A model generated the notes under the pieces. It had not been told where the DNA came from, made no database searches, and saw only the letters and a program-made list of their open reading frames with translations. 64,000 nt of DNA, from positions 124,001 through 188,000 of the forward strand of contig NZ_JALPVL010000003.1 of the NCBI RefSeq assembly GCF_023544465.1. The letters run 5' to 3'. The DNA comes from Paractinoplanes maris. Lineage in GTDB: Bacteria > Actinomycetota > Actinomycetes > Mycobacteriales > Micromonosporaceae. Below, in pieces: positions 45,694 through 54,217 of this stretch (position 1 is its first letter; every line of letters begins with the position of its first letter). A program made the translations under genes and the position numbers.

Positions 45694-46347
45694 TCAGGAC
45701 GGCACGGTCACCACCGTGACGGCGACGGCGGCGGTGGAGACGGCCAGCGCCGCCGCGGTGCGGGCGACGGCGGTGTTCACCGCGGCCGCGCCCCAGTTGC
45801 CCTGCTCGAGTTCCTTGGCCCTCTGCTGGACCGGGCCCGACCAGGCGAGCTGGGGCCGCAGCATCGGCAGCGCCCCGCTGGCCGAGAGCAGCGCGGCCAG
45901 CGCGGCGGTACGGGTGTCCGGCTGCTCGCCGTCGACCAGCACAGCCCGGATCCGGGCGCGCACCGCGGCCTCGTGTTCGGCGTCGGCGGCGGGCAACTGG
46001 TTCATCGAGAACAGCCCGAGCACCCGCTTCTTCTCGCGGCGGATCAGGCCGTGCTCGAGGAGGCGCTCGATGACCGGCTCGTACAGCCCCGACCCGATGG
46101 TGATCAGCAGGGTCTGGGCGCCGCGCGGTTTCTCGGCCACCTTGTCGAACGCGTCCTGCAGCAACGGATCCGGCAGCGGGTCACTGCCGACCGCCCGCAC
46201 CTTCGAGCCGTCGATCTCGACGCGGCCCATCAGCGCCAGCTCGACCAGCACCGCGCCGCCGAGCGTGTAGTAGAGCGTGCCGGCCGCGGCCGGGGTTCCG
46301 GTCTCGTCGTCGAGCAACAGCAGCATCAGGTCTTCGACGATCAGCAT
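45694..46347 (-). CDS. GPP34 (Golgi phosphoprotein 3)-family protein
   Basis: A 217-residue GPP34 domain protein. It begins LIVEDLMLLLLDDETG and contains GGAVLVELALMGRVEIDG and LLEHGLIRREKKRVLGLF, as in the actinobacterial GPP34 family related to yeast Vps74/GOLPH3, which binds phosphoinositides. The bacterial role is unknown; actinomycetes carry many copies. The C-terminal end is a hydrophobic Ala/Val stretch that could contact membrane. It is just upstream of, and convergent to nothing: same strand as the MFS and response-regulator genes. Confidence 0.88.
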   Translation of the reverse strand: MLIVEDLMLLLLDDETGTPAAAGTLYYTLGGAVLVELALMGRVEIDGSKVRAVGSDPLPDPLLQDAFDKVAEKPRGAQTLLITIGSGLYEPVIERLLEHGLIRREKKRVLGLFSMNQLPAADAEHEAAVRARIRAVLVDGEQPDTRTAALAALLSASGALPMLRPQLAWSGPVQQRAKELEQGNWGAAAVNTAVARTAAALAVSTAAVAVTVVTVPS

Positions 46348-46367
46348 GTCTTCTCCTCGGGTGGGTG

Positions 46368-46970
46368 TCAGAGCCAGTCGTGCTCACGGGCATAGCGGGC
46401 GGCCTCGTGGCGGGTCTGCGTCTGGGTCTTCTGCATGGCGTTGGACAAGTAGTTCCGTACGGTGCCGGCGGCCAGATGAAGCTGAGCGGCGATATCGGCG
46501 ACCGAGTAGCCCTGGCTGGTCACCCGCAGCACGTCGAGTTCGCGGTCGGTGAGCGGGCAGTCGTCGATGACGGCCAGCGCCGACACGTCGGGATCGATCC
46601 AGCGGCGTCCCTCGTGCAGCGTCGCGATCACCGACGTGATGTGCGACGGCTCGGCCGCCTTGCTGACGAAACCCTGCACCCCCAGCTTCAGCGCCTTGCG
46701 GAGCACGCCGGGCCGCGCGTGCCGGGTCAGCATCAGGATCACCTGCCCGGGCCGGGCCCGCCGGATCTCGGCCACCGCACCCAGCCCGTCCACGCCCGGC
46801 ATCTCCAGGTCGATGACGAGCACATCGGGCCGGTGGCTCAGCGTTTCCCGTACGGCACTCGCGCCGTCGTACGCCTCGGCGAGCACGGTGATGTCGCCCT
46901 CCAGCGGCAGCAGGGCGGCCAGCGCCTTGCGCAGCAGGGCCTCGTCGTCGGCCAGCACCACGGTCGTCAT
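46368..46970 (-). CDS. NarL/DesR-type response regulator
   Basis: A 200-residue response regulator. The receiver has acidic pair DDE near residue 9, phospho-accepting Asp in VLVIDLEMPGVDG (near 54) and Lys in GFVSKAAEP. The output domain is LuxR/NarL-type: LTDRELDVLRVTSQGYSVADIAAQLHLAAGTVRNYLSNAMQK. The ATG overlaps the kinase stop (ATGA), so it is coupled to the kinase. It probably controls the divergent ABC-2 exporter genes at 48176-49767, as DesKR-like pairs do. Confidence 0.95.
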   Translation of the reverse strand: MTTVVLADDEALLRKALAALLPLEGDITVLAEAYDGASAVRETLSHRPDVLVIDLEMPGVDGLGAVAEIRRARPGQVILMLTRHARPGVLRKALKLGVQGFVSKAAEPSHITSVIATLHEGRRWIDPDVSALAVIDDCPLTDRELDVLRVTSQGYSVADIAAQLHLAAGTVRNYLSNAMQKTQTQTRHEAARYAREHDWL

Positions 46971-48067
46971 CGGGCGAACACCGCCGCTGTCACGAACTCT
47001 CCCTCCGCCAGCGAGACCGTCAGCTCGCCACCGTCCTCGGCCACCCGGCGCCGCAGCGTCGACAGCCCCCGCAACTCGGGCACCGACTCGCCCCGCGCCC
47101 CGTCGTTGACGATCGTGATGCCGGCCGCGGCCAGCGTGATCCGCACCCGGGTGGCCTGGGCGTGGCGCAGGATGTTGGTCGTCGTCTCGCGCAGCACCTG
47201 GCCGAGCAGCTCGCTGGTGCGGGCGCCGGCCTCGGCCTCCCGGGTGATGCGCACCGCGATCCCGGCCGCCTCGAACAGGTTCTTGGCGTTCTCGAGCTCG
47301 GCCGCCAGGTTGAGCCGGCGTTGCCCGTACGCGAGCTCCTTGGTCTGTTTGATGGTGTCGGTGACCAGGGCGTTGATCTCGCGCAGCTCGTCCTCGGCCC
47401 GGTCCGGGTCGGCCCGCACCAGCTTCTGGGCCAGCGCGGCCTTGAGCTTGACGACGTGCAGCGTGTGCCCCTGGATGTCGTGCAGGTCGCCGGCGAACCG
47501 GACCCGCTCGCGGGTGACGGCCAGCTCGGCCTCGCGCTCCTTGGACACCTCGAGCTCCTGGACGATGTCGTAGAACCGCTCCCCGACGAACGACGCGACG
47601 ATGATCAGCGTGGTGAGGCCGGTCGGGACCAGGACGAACCGGGTCACGGCGCCGTCCGGCTCGATCAGCAGCCGGGTCGCGCCGATCACGGCGACGTAGC
47701 CGACGAGGGCGGCGGCCGCCGCGTACCGGTGCCGGGTCAGCCGCGGGACGGCCAGCGAGGCCGCGCTCGCGATGCCCCAGTAGGCGTTGGGGCTGCCGGT
47801 CACGAGCACCCCGAGCGGCCACACCACGGCCGAGACGAGCACGGCCGGCAACGCGACCCGGCCGATGTCGTTGGCCGTCCAGCGCTCGAAGGCGACCAGG
47901 GCCGCCGCGACGCCCGGCACCAGGATGAAGGCGTGCCACCAGGCGTGCATGTCGACCGCCACCACGACCACCGCGGCCAGCAGGAGCGGCGGCAGCGCGG
48001 TGGCCAGGTTCAGCCGGCGCAGCTGTCCCTGGGTGGCATCGGTGATGCGCAGCGCTCGAGCCCTCAC
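46967..48067 (-). CDS. DesK-like sensor histidine kinase
   Basis: About 366 residues. Five or six N-terminal transmembrane helices form the sensor, followed by a HisKA_3 dimerisation segment with the phospho-acceptor in DLHDIQGHTLHVVKLK and an ATP-binding domain with the N-box LRETTTNILRHAQATRV. The GTG at 48067 is preferred because it leaves a real divergent promoter; a frame upstream to 48169 would touch the ABC gene. Likely senses membrane state or a drug. Confidence 0.9.
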   Translation of the reverse strand: MRARALRITDATQGQLRRLNLATALPPLLLAAVVVVAVDMHAWWHAFILVPGVAAALVAFERWTANDIGRVALPAVLVSAVVWPLGVLVTGSPNAYWGIASAASLAVPRLTRHRYAAAAALVGYVAVIGATRLLIEPDGAVTRFVLVPTGLTTLIIVASFVGERFYDIVQELEVSKEREAELAVTRERVRFAGDLHDIQGHTLHVVKLKAALAQKLVRADPDRAEDELREINALVTDTIKQTKELAYGQRRLNLAAELENAKNLFEAAGIAVRITREAEAGARTSELLGQVLRETTTNILRHAQATRVRITLAAAGITIVNDGARGESVPELRGLSTLRRRVAEDGGELTVSLAEGEFVTAAVFAR

Positions 48068-48102
48068 TCCCCCAGTATTCGGATCTTCCGCGCGGCCGGA
48101 CA

Positions 48103-48132
48103 GTGACACCACGTCATACGTCGCCGTGACAC
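48103..48132. promoter_or_regulatory. Direct-repeat element in the kinase/ABC divergent promoter
   Basis: GTGACAC occurs at 48103 and 48126, 23 bases apart (about two helical turns), with two ACGTC words between. A candidate binding site for the adjacent response regulator. Confidence 0.4.
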
Positions 48133-48175
48133 GGCGGCACTGATCGGCCGGCTTCTCCGCTGGTGTCATCGAGTC

Positions 48176-49045
48176 ATGTCAACGCCAGTCATCGAAGTTG
48201 AAGGTCTGAACCTCAAATACGGCGACTTCCATGCCGTGAAGGACTTGTCGTTCGAGGTGCGACCGGGCGAGCTCTACGCCCTGCTCGGCACGAACGGCGC
48301 GGGCAAGACCTCGACCCTGGAGACGGTCGAGGGGCACCGGGAGGCGACCTCGGGGACCGTACGGGTCCTCGGCCACAGCCCGCGCGACCGGGCCGCCGTC
48401 CGCTCGCGGATGGGCATCATGCTGCAGGAGAGCGGCTTCTCCCCCGATCTGACCGCGGGCGAGTCGGTCCGCCTGATCGGGCGGCTCACCCGGCGCACCG
48501 ACGACCCCGGCCGGGTCCTCGACGTCGTCGGGCTGACCCGCCGGGCCGGCACCAAGGTGTCCCAGCTCAGCGGGGGCGAGAAGCGCCGCCTCGACTTCGC
48601 CACGGCGGTGTACGGCACGCCCGAGCTGATCTTCCTCGACGAGCCCACCACGGGACTCGACATCCAGTCCCGCGACGCGTTGTGGGAATCGGTCGACCGG
48701 CTCCGCGAGAACGGCTCGACGATCGTGCTGACCACGCACTACCTGGAGGAGGCGCAGCAGCGCGCCGACCGCATCGGGCTCATGCACGAGGGAGTCCTGC
48801 GCCGGGAGGGCACGGTCGGCGAACTGACCCGGACCCTGCCCTCGCACATCCGCTTCGCCGCCGTCCCCGGGTCGCTGCCCCTGGCCGTCACCGAGGACGG
48901 CCCGGCCTTCGTCGTCGAGACCTTCGACCTGCAGAAGGACCTGTACGTGCTGCTGGGCTGGGCGCAGGACCACGGCGTCGAGCTTCGCGACCTGTCGGCC
49001 GGCCCGACCCGGCTGGACGACGTCTTCCGCGCCATCAACGCCTAG
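48176..49045 (+). CDS. ABC-2 exporter ATP-binding protein
   Basis: A 289-residue ABC ATPase. Walker A GTNGAGKTS, signature QLSGGEKRRLDFATAVYG, Walker B LIFLDEPTTGLD and switch His in VLTTHYLEEAQQRAD. The C-terminal extension (res 215-289) is typical of drug-type ABC-2 ATPases such as DrrA. It works with the permease that begins 11 bases downstream. Divergent from the DesKR-like pair that probably regulates it. Confidence 0.95.
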   Translation: MSTPVIEVEGLNLKYGDFHAVKDLSFEVRPGELYALLGTNGAGKTSTLETVEGHREATSGTVRVLGHSPRDRAAVRSRMGIMLQESGFSPDLTAGESVRLIGRLTRRTDDPGRVLDVVGLTRRAGTKVSQLSGGEKRRLDFATAVYGTPELIFLDEPTTGLDIQSRDALWESVDRLRENGSTIVLTTHYLEEAQQRADRIGLMHEGVLRREGTVGELTRTLPSHIRFAAVPGSLPLAVTEDGPAFVVETFDLQKDLYVLLGWAQDHGVELRDLSAGPTRLDDVFRAINA

Positions 49046-49056
49046 GAGTGCCCGTC

Positions 49057-49767
49057 ATGCTCGCCATCGCTCGCAGTGAGCTCATCCAGATCTTCCGCAA
49101 CCGCCTGGTCCTGGTGACCAGCCTGATCATGCCGGTCGCGGTGAGCGCGTTCTTCATCTACCGGCACGAGGGCTTCGCCACCCTCGGCAGCCTCGGCTAC
49201 ATCGCCGCCGTCATCATGTTCACCGTCGGCGCGTTCGGCCTCTACACGACCGCGGTGACCACGCTCGCCTCCCGGCGGCAGAACCTCTTCCTCAAGCGGC
49301 TGCGCTCCACCGCGGCCGGTGACAGCGGCATCCTGGCCGGGCTGCTGCTGCCGGTCACGGGGATCGCGCTGCTGCAGATCACCGCCATCCTGACCGTGTT
49401 CGGCGTGGTCAGCGGCCGGCCGGGCAACATCGCCCTGCTGGCGGTGGCCGTCGTGGCCACCATGGCCATGATGGTCGGGCTGGCCCTGGCCACGGCCGGC
49501 GTCACCAACTCGCCCGAGCACGCCCAGGTGACCACGCTGCCGGTCAGCCTCGGGGTGATCGCCGTGGCGAGCTGGGTCGGCATCAGCGGCACCGAGGAGC
49601 TCACCCTGCTCAAGCGGCTGCTGCCCGGCGGGGCGGCCACCGAGCTGGTCGTCGGCACCTGGAACGGGACCGGCGCCTCCGTCGTGCTGCTCGCACCCAC
49701 GCTGGCCTGGGTGGTGGTGGCGGTCGCGCTGGCCGCGCGTCTGTTCCGGTGGGAGCCCCGGCGCTGA
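49057..49767 (+). CDS. ABC-2 type exporter permease
   Basis: A 236-residue membrane protein with about six transmembrane helices, as in the ABC-2 group (ElIQIFRNRLVLVTSLIMPVAVS start). AGGAG is nine bases upstream of the ATG. It is the membrane partner of the ATPase just upstream. Substrate could be a lipid, antibiotic or Na+; not readable from sequence. Confidence 0.92.
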   Translation: MLAIARSELIQIFRNRLVLVTSLIMPVAVSAFFIYRHEGFATLGSLGYIAAVIMFTVGAFGLYTTAVTTLASRRQNLFLKRLRSTAAGDSGILAGLLLPVTGIALLQITAILTVFGVVSGRPGNIALLAVAVVATMAMMVGLALATAGVTNSPEHAQVTTLPVSLGVIAVASWVGISGTEELTLLKRLLPGGAATELVVGTWNGTGASVVLLAPTLAWVVVAVALAARLFRWEPRR

Positions 49768-49784
49768 CTTAGGCTGGTCGGGAG

Positions 49785-50846
49785 ATGACTTCTGACCTGC
49801 TGGACATTCGCCGCATCTACGCCGAGCCGGCCGCCGCCGCGCTCCCCCGCGGCAAGGAGGTGCTCGCCCGCTTCCCGGCCGCCGAGGTGGTCGAGGTCGA
49901 GAGCCACAACCGCATCGACGAGGTCTACGGCGACGAGACCAACGTCAACCGATGGGTACGCATCAAGCGCGAGTCGCTCGTCCTCGGCGTGAAGAAGACG
50001 CTGACCGCCCGGCCCAACGGGCGGTCAGCCGACTTCATCGCCCCGTCCACGGCCAACGGCTGCGCGATGGCCTGCGCCTACTGCTACGTGCCTCGTCACA
50101 AGGGCTACAGCAACCCGATCACCGTCTTCGCCAACATCGACAAGATCCTCGGGTACGTGGGCCGGCACGCCGCCCGCCAGGGTCCGAAGCCGGCGCCGAA
50201 CGAGTGCGACCCGCACGCCTGGGTCTACGACATCGGCGAGAACTCCGACTGCAGTGCCGACGCGCTGATCAGCGACAACGTGCGGGACCTGGTCGAGCAG
50301 TTCCGCTGGATGCCCAACGCGAAGGCGTCGTTCGCCACCAAATACGTCAACCGCGACCTGCTCACCTGGGACCCCCAGGGCCGGACCCGGATCCGCTTCT
50401 CGCTGATGCCGGCCCGCGACGCGAAACTGCTCGACATCCGTACGTCCCCGGTCTCCGCCCGCATGGCCGCCATCAACGACTTCGTCGCGGCCGGCTACGA
50501 GGTCCACGTCAACTTCAGCCCCGTGGTGGTCCGCGACGGCTGGCTCGAGGACTGGGCCACCCTGCTGGACGAGCTGGACGCGGCGCTCGACCCGGCGGCC
50601 CGCGCCCAACTGGCGGCCGAGGTCATCTTCCTGACCCACAACCGTGACCTGCACCAGGTCAACCTGGGCTGGCACCCGAAGGCGGAGGAGCTGCTCTGGC
50701 GGCCCGACCTGCAGCAGGTGAAACGCTCCGAGAACGGGTCGCTGAACGTGCGCTACCGCACCGGCGAGAAAGGCCGATACGTGAACGCCCTGGTCGACCT
50801 GATCGGCGCGCGCCTCCCGTACTGCCGGGTCCGATACGCGTTCTGA
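49785..50846 (+). CDS. Spore photoproduct lyase-family radical SAM protein
   Basis: A 353-residue radical SAM enzyme. The cluster-binding motif is GCAMACAYCYV (CxxxCxxC, Cys near res 91-98), and the sequence matches the actinobacterial spore-photoproduct-lyase-like family (DFIAPSTANGCAMACAYC, NIDKILGYV, ENSDCSADALISDN, HVNFSPVVV). Classical SplB repairs the 5-thyminyl-dihydrothymine UV lesion in Firmicute spores; the actinobacterial homologues are uncharacterised to my knowledge. The next gene starts two bases after its stop, suggesting a shared function. Confidence 0.9.
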   Translation: MTSDLLDIRRIYAEPAAAALPRGKEVLARFPAAEVVEVESHNRIDEVYGDETNVNRWVRIKRESLVLGVKKTLTARPNGRSADFIAPSTANGCAMACAYCYVPRHKGYSNPITVFANIDKILGYVGRHAARQGPKPAPNECDPHAWVYDIGENSDCSADALISDNVRDLVEQFRWMPNAKASFATKYVNRDLLTWDPQGRTRIRFSLMPARDAKLLDIRTSPVSARMAAINDFVAAGYEVHVNFSPVVVRDGWLEDWATLLDELDAALDPAARAQLAAEVIFLTHNRDLHQVNLGWHPKAEELLWRPDLQQVKRSENGSLNVRYRTGEKGRYVNALVDLIGARLPYCRVRYAF

Positions 50847-50848
50847 CC

Positions 50849-51310
50849 GTGCACACCGTCGAACTCCTGCCCACGGATGAGGTGTCGGCCCGCGTACGCG
50901 CCCTGTGGGACCGCTTGGCCGCGGCCGGCCTGCCCAGCCTGGCCACGCATCAGCACCCGACGAACCGCCCACATCTCACGCTGGTGACCGCCGAGTCGCT
51001 GACCGGGTTGCCGCCGTTGGGCCTCCCGCTCGAGTTCACGCTCACCGAGGTACGCATGCTCGGCCGCGCGCTGGTGTGGGCCGTCATGCCCTCCTCGTCG
51101 CTGCGCGCCTTGCACTCGGCGGTGTGGTCGTCGATCGGCGGGTGGCCGCCTTCGCCGGAGTTCGAACCCCACCTCAGCCTGGCGCTCCGCATGCCCGAGC
51201 AGTCCCGCCCAGCCGCCCTCGACCTGCTCGCCACGACGCCACCCCTGTCCGGGACCTTCATCGCAGCCCGCACCTACGACACCGACCACCGAACCGTGCG
51301 CGACCTCTGA
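50849..51310 (+). CDS. 2'-5' RNA ligase-family (2H phosphoesterase) protein
   Basis: A 153-residue protein with the two HxT/S motifs of 2H phosphoesterases: RPHLTLVT (near res 40) and FEPHLSLALR (near 110). Family members hydrolyse or join 2'-5' or cyclic phosphates in RNA and small nucleotides. The GTG start is two bases after the radical SAM stop, so the pair is co-translated. A nucleic-acid repair role is an inference from the pairing. Confidence 0.85.
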   Translation: MHTVELLPTDEVSARVRALWDRLAAAGLPSLATHQHPTNRPHLTLVTAESLTGLPPLGLPLEFTLTEVRMLGRALVWAVMPSSSLRALHSAVWSSIGGWPPSPEFEPHLSLALRMPEQSRPAALDLLATTPPLSGTFIAARTYDTDHRTVRDL

Positions 51311-51333
51311 ACGAACGCCATCGCCGTCGCGCC

Positions 51334-52395
51334 TTGATCGACGGATGGAACTGCGTTGCGGTATTCGACTGGACGCGTAACGTCACCGGCCATGGGAAAC
51401 TCGTAGGCGGTCGTCTGTCTGCCCTCCTCGCCGGTAGCGCGGCGGTGCTCGTCGCGACGGCCGGGGTGGTCGCTCCCGCATACGCGGGCGGCGCACCGGC
51501 ACCGGGCTCGGCCGGCCTCGGGGACCGGCTGTATCCCCTGCTCGGCAACGGCGGGTACGACGTCCAGGACTACAACCTCCGGGTGCTCTACCCCCGGAAG
51601 GATCCGAAGCAGACGGTGACCGGCACCGTGACCATCACGGCCGTCGCCACTCAGAACCTCTCCCGCTTCAACCTCGACTTCGGCGGTGACTCCATCGGCC
51701 GGGTCAAGGTGAACGGGTCCGCCGCTGCCTTCGCCCGCGACGGCGACGAACTCGTCATCACACCGCGGCACTACCTGAAACGGGGCAAGCGCTTCTCGGT
51801 CACCGTCAGTGACTACAAATCGCACGAGCTGGCGCACATGTGGTTCGGCGACAGCGTGGCGCCGCGGCCGTGGAGCGACGTGTGGCAGAGCGAGGGCCAC
51901 GCGACCTGGTACAAGCTGCTCTACGCCGCGGAGACCGGCATCTTCCAGCAGTACACCGGCACCCCGAACCGGGAGGCGTACTTCAAAGCCGCCTACGCGC
52001 GCGGCGACATCTATCGCACGCGCTACGGCCCGGTGGCCCGGCCCCTGCGGGCGGACGTGATCTGGGACGTTTTCAACCCCAACGTGTACGACGGCGGAGC
52101 GCTCGCCCTGTACGCCCTGCAGCAGCGGATCGGCGTCCGGAAATTCGAGACGCTGGAGCGGGCCTGGGTGACCCAGAACCGCGGCAAGTCGGTCTCGACC
52201 CAGGACTTCATCGCCCTGGCGTCCCGGGTCTCCGGGCAGAACCTGCGCGGCTTCCTGAACGACTGGCTCTACGGCACGAAGACGCCGCCGATGCCCGGCC
52301 ACCCGGACTGGACCGTGACGCCGCCCCCGGCGCCGTCGTCCGCCGCGGCGACCAGTTCGGCGCCGGCCGCCAAGACGCTGGTCAGCCGCCGCTGA
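51334..52395 (+). pseudogene. M1-family metallopeptidase with internal deletion
   Basis: A secreted M1 aminopeptidase relative. A signal-peptide-like stretch (LSALLAGSAAVLVATAGVVAPAYA), the M1 N-terminal beta domain (YDVQDYNLRVLY...VTGTVTITA) and the zinc site HELAHMWFGD with the third ligand exactly 18 residues on (SEGHATW) are present. But about 190 residues are missing between them at 51810-51822: the strand FSVTVSDY runs straight into the HELAH helix, with no GAMEN substrate-binding motif. The frame is kept. The start is also doubtful: no good ATG or GTG in frame, only a TTG at 51334, while an ATG at 51392 is out of frame. Likely a decaying gene. Confidence 0.65.
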
Positions 52396-52421
52396 CCGGC
52401 AGCTCTCTCTCCCTTCGTGAA

Positions 52422-52458
52422 CCCCGCCGGCCATGCGCGCCGCCCCCGGCCGGCGGGG
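52422..52458 (+). terminator. Hairpin terminator downstream of the M1 remnant
   Basis: Perfect 11-bp inverted repeat CCCCGCCGGCC with a 15-base loop, about 27 bases past the stop. Confidence 0.7.
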
Positions 52459-52526
52459 GTCACGACGGGCTTTCCGACACCAGACTTTCTAGCGTTCCGA
52501 AGCGCGGACGCGAGATCATCGACGGT

Positions 52527-53201
52527 ATGGCCCTCGACCATCTGGCACTCCTGCACGAAGAACTCGCCGCCTTCCAGGACTGCCTGACCGGCGACCTTTC
52601 CGCACCCGTCGAGCACTGTGGCGATTGGACACTTCGCGATCTGGTCGTCCATCTGGGTCAGGAGAACCTGTGGGCGGCCGCCGCGGTCCGTGAGCGCCGG
52701 GGTGATTACGTCGCGGAGCCCCCACCGGCGGACGTCGTGTCGTGGTTCGCCGACACGGCCCGTACGCTCACCGCGACCCTCGCTGTGGACCCCGCCACCG
52801 AGGCGTGGACCTTCTTCCCGCCGCGCACGGTCGGCTTCTGGCGACGCCGCCGCTGCCTCGAGACCCTGGTGCACCGGTGGGATGCCGAGCAGGCCCTCGG
52901 CCGACCGGGCGCCCTGAACCCCGAGCTGAGCGGCGACGGCATCACCGAGGTGGTCGACGGTTTCGTCCCCAGGCAGATCAAGCTGGGCCGGATGAGCCCC
53001 TTCCGAGCCGCGGTCCGGCTGACCGCCACCGATCTGCCGGCGTGCTGGCTGGTCGGGCCGGGCGACCCGGTGGCCGAGCTGTCCGGGACCGCCGCGGAAC
53101 TGCTGCTGATGCTCTGGGGCCGCCGGCCCGTCCCCTGGGACACGCTCTCCGGCGATGAGGCCGCCGCGCGAGAGGTGCTGCGCGGCCCGCTCGTGCCCTG
53201 A
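52527..53201 (+). CDS. Maleylpyruvate isomerase/mycothiol-dependent (DinB-like) family protein
   Basis: A 224-residue protein of the mycothiol-dependent maleylpyruvate isomerase fold (DinB-like four-helix bundle). Metal-ligand candidates are His in VVHLGQEN (near res 44) and the pair in CLETLVHRWDAEQAL (Glu and His, near 113). The C-terminal half is the extra MDMPI domain. Actinomycetes carry many such proteins; members use mycothiol or bacillithiol-like thiols as cofactor. Substrate unknown. Confidence 0.82.
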   Translation: MALDHLALLHEELAAFQDCLTGDLSAPVEHCGDWTLRDLVVHLGQENLWAAAAVRERRGDYVAEPPPADVVSWFADTARTLTATLAVDPATEAWTFFPPRTVGFWRRRRCLETLVHRWDAEQALGRPGALNPELSGDGITEVVDGFVPRQIKLGRMSPFRAAVRLTATDLPACWLVGPGDPVAELSGTAAELLLMLWGRRPVPWDTLSGDEAAAREVLRGPLVP

Positions 53202-53290
53202 TTCAGGCGTGCGACAACATGTCTCTTGACTAGTTGTCATGCCGTACGGGAAGCTGTCTTCCGCCACCAGCGAGCGGGGGAAGAAGGACG

Positions 53291-54217
53291 ATGACCGACA
53301 ACGAGCTCTCCGATGTCGTATCGCCGAGAGCGGCGCCGACCCGTGACTTCGACGGCCTGTACAAAGCGCTGCTCGAGGCCCACCCGCGCGACACGCTGCA
53401 CCTGCTGTGCGGCGCACGACTCGACGGCCAAACCGTGATCCTCGACGGCCCCACCGAACAGCCACGCCAACGCAGCCGCCAACGCGACAAGGTCTTCCTG
53501 GTCCGCCACGACGACCACCTGCCCGCCGATATCTACCACCTCGAAGTCCAAGTCCAGCGCACCGAGGACTTCCAAGAACGCATGGTGGCCTACTGGGCCG
53601 CCCTGGCCCTCAAATACCGCCGCGCACAACACCGCATCCACCAAGTCGTGCTCTGGCCCCTGGGCGGCGGATATCCGGGCCGCTTCGAACGCGACCAGGC
53701 CCGGCTCGACTACCGATCGGTCAACGTACCCGACGACCTCGACCCCACCACCCTGCTCGCCAGCCCCCTGGCACCACTCGCCCTATGGACCCAGAAACCA
53801 CCGGGCGACCTCGCCGAACGCGTCGCCGACCGGATCGCCGCGACCGGCGCCCTCGAGGAACAACTGGTCCAGATCGAGCTCGGTATGCTCGTCGGAGGGT
53901 CACTCGCGGTCCAAGTACTCGAAGCACTGCGAAGGAGAGGCATGAACGACGTCCTCGAACAAACCGAGTCCGGCCGCGAGATCGCCCGCCGAAACCGGGA
54001 ACAAGGCCTCGAAAAAGGCCTGGAGCAGGGCCTTGAAAAAGGGCTGGAACAGGGCTTGGAGCAGGGCCGCCTCGACGGGATGCGTGCGGTTCTGCGGGCG
54101 CGATACGGCGAGCTCGCTGACCTGGACGACCTCGCCCGGCGGCTGGTGGACAGCGACCACGACGGGAACATCGCCCGCATCGTCGCCGGTGCGACCCTGG
54201 CCGAGCTGCGCTCCTAG
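53291..54217 (+). CDS. Rpn-family recombination-promoting nuclease / putative transposase (PD-(D/E)XK)
   Basis: A 308-residue Rpn/PD-(D/E)XK-type protein. The N-terminal nuclease region shows the (D/E)-x-Q strand YHLEVQVQ (near res 98) and a preceding KALLEAHP...LHLLCG region; such domains cleave DNA. The C-terminal part (res ~217-308) is helical: LEQTESGREIARRNREQG, a ladder of Gln-Gly-Leu-Glu-Lys units (res ~235-260), then a basic/hydrophobic helix. A strong internal ribosome site and ATG at 53942 would make the C-terminal 91 residues separately (see next entry). The start ATG 53291 has GAAGG five bases upstream. Members of this family act in phage defence in E. coli. Confidence 0.85.
   Translation: MTDNELSDVVSPRAAPTRDFDGLYKALLEAHPRDTLHLLCGARLDGQTVILDGPTEQPRQRSRQRDKVFLVRHDDHLPADIYHLEVQVQRTEDFQERMVAYWAALALKYRRAQHRIHQVVLWPLGGGYPGRFERDQARLDYRSVNVPDDLDPTTLLASPLAPLALWTQKPPGDLAERVADRIAATGALEEQLVQIELGMLVGGSLAVQVLEALRRRGMNDVLEQTESGREIARRNREQGLEKGLEQGLEKGLEQGLEQGRLDGMRAVLRARYGELADLDDLARRLVDSDHDGNIARIVAGATLAELRS
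53942..54217 (+). CDS. Internal start: candidate RpnS-type short product of the Rpn gene
   Basis: In-frame ATG at codon 218 of the Rpn gene, preceded by AAGGAGAGGC, an almost perfect Shine-Dalgarno sequence with four bases between it and the ATG (53932-53941). It is a far better site than is expected by chance inside a gene and would produce a 91-residue protein MNDVLEQTESG...TLAELRS. In E. coli the Rpn gene internally encodes a short product that neutralises the toxin; this could be the same. The orphan copy at 54581 conserves exactly this site. Confidence 0.6.
   Translation: MNDVLEQTESGREIARRNREQGLEKGLEQGLEKGLEQGLEQGRLDGMRAVLRARYGELADLDDLARRLVDSDHDGNIARIVAGATLAELRS
54006..54064. repeat. 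In-frame repeats encoding (E/K)QGLEKGLEQGL helix
   Basis: Imperfect 12-24-base direct repeats (GGCCTGGAGCAGGGCCTTGA-type) encode the Glu-Gln-Gly-Leu ladder of the Rpn C-terminal helix. The orphan copy lacks this block. Confidence 0.85.
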
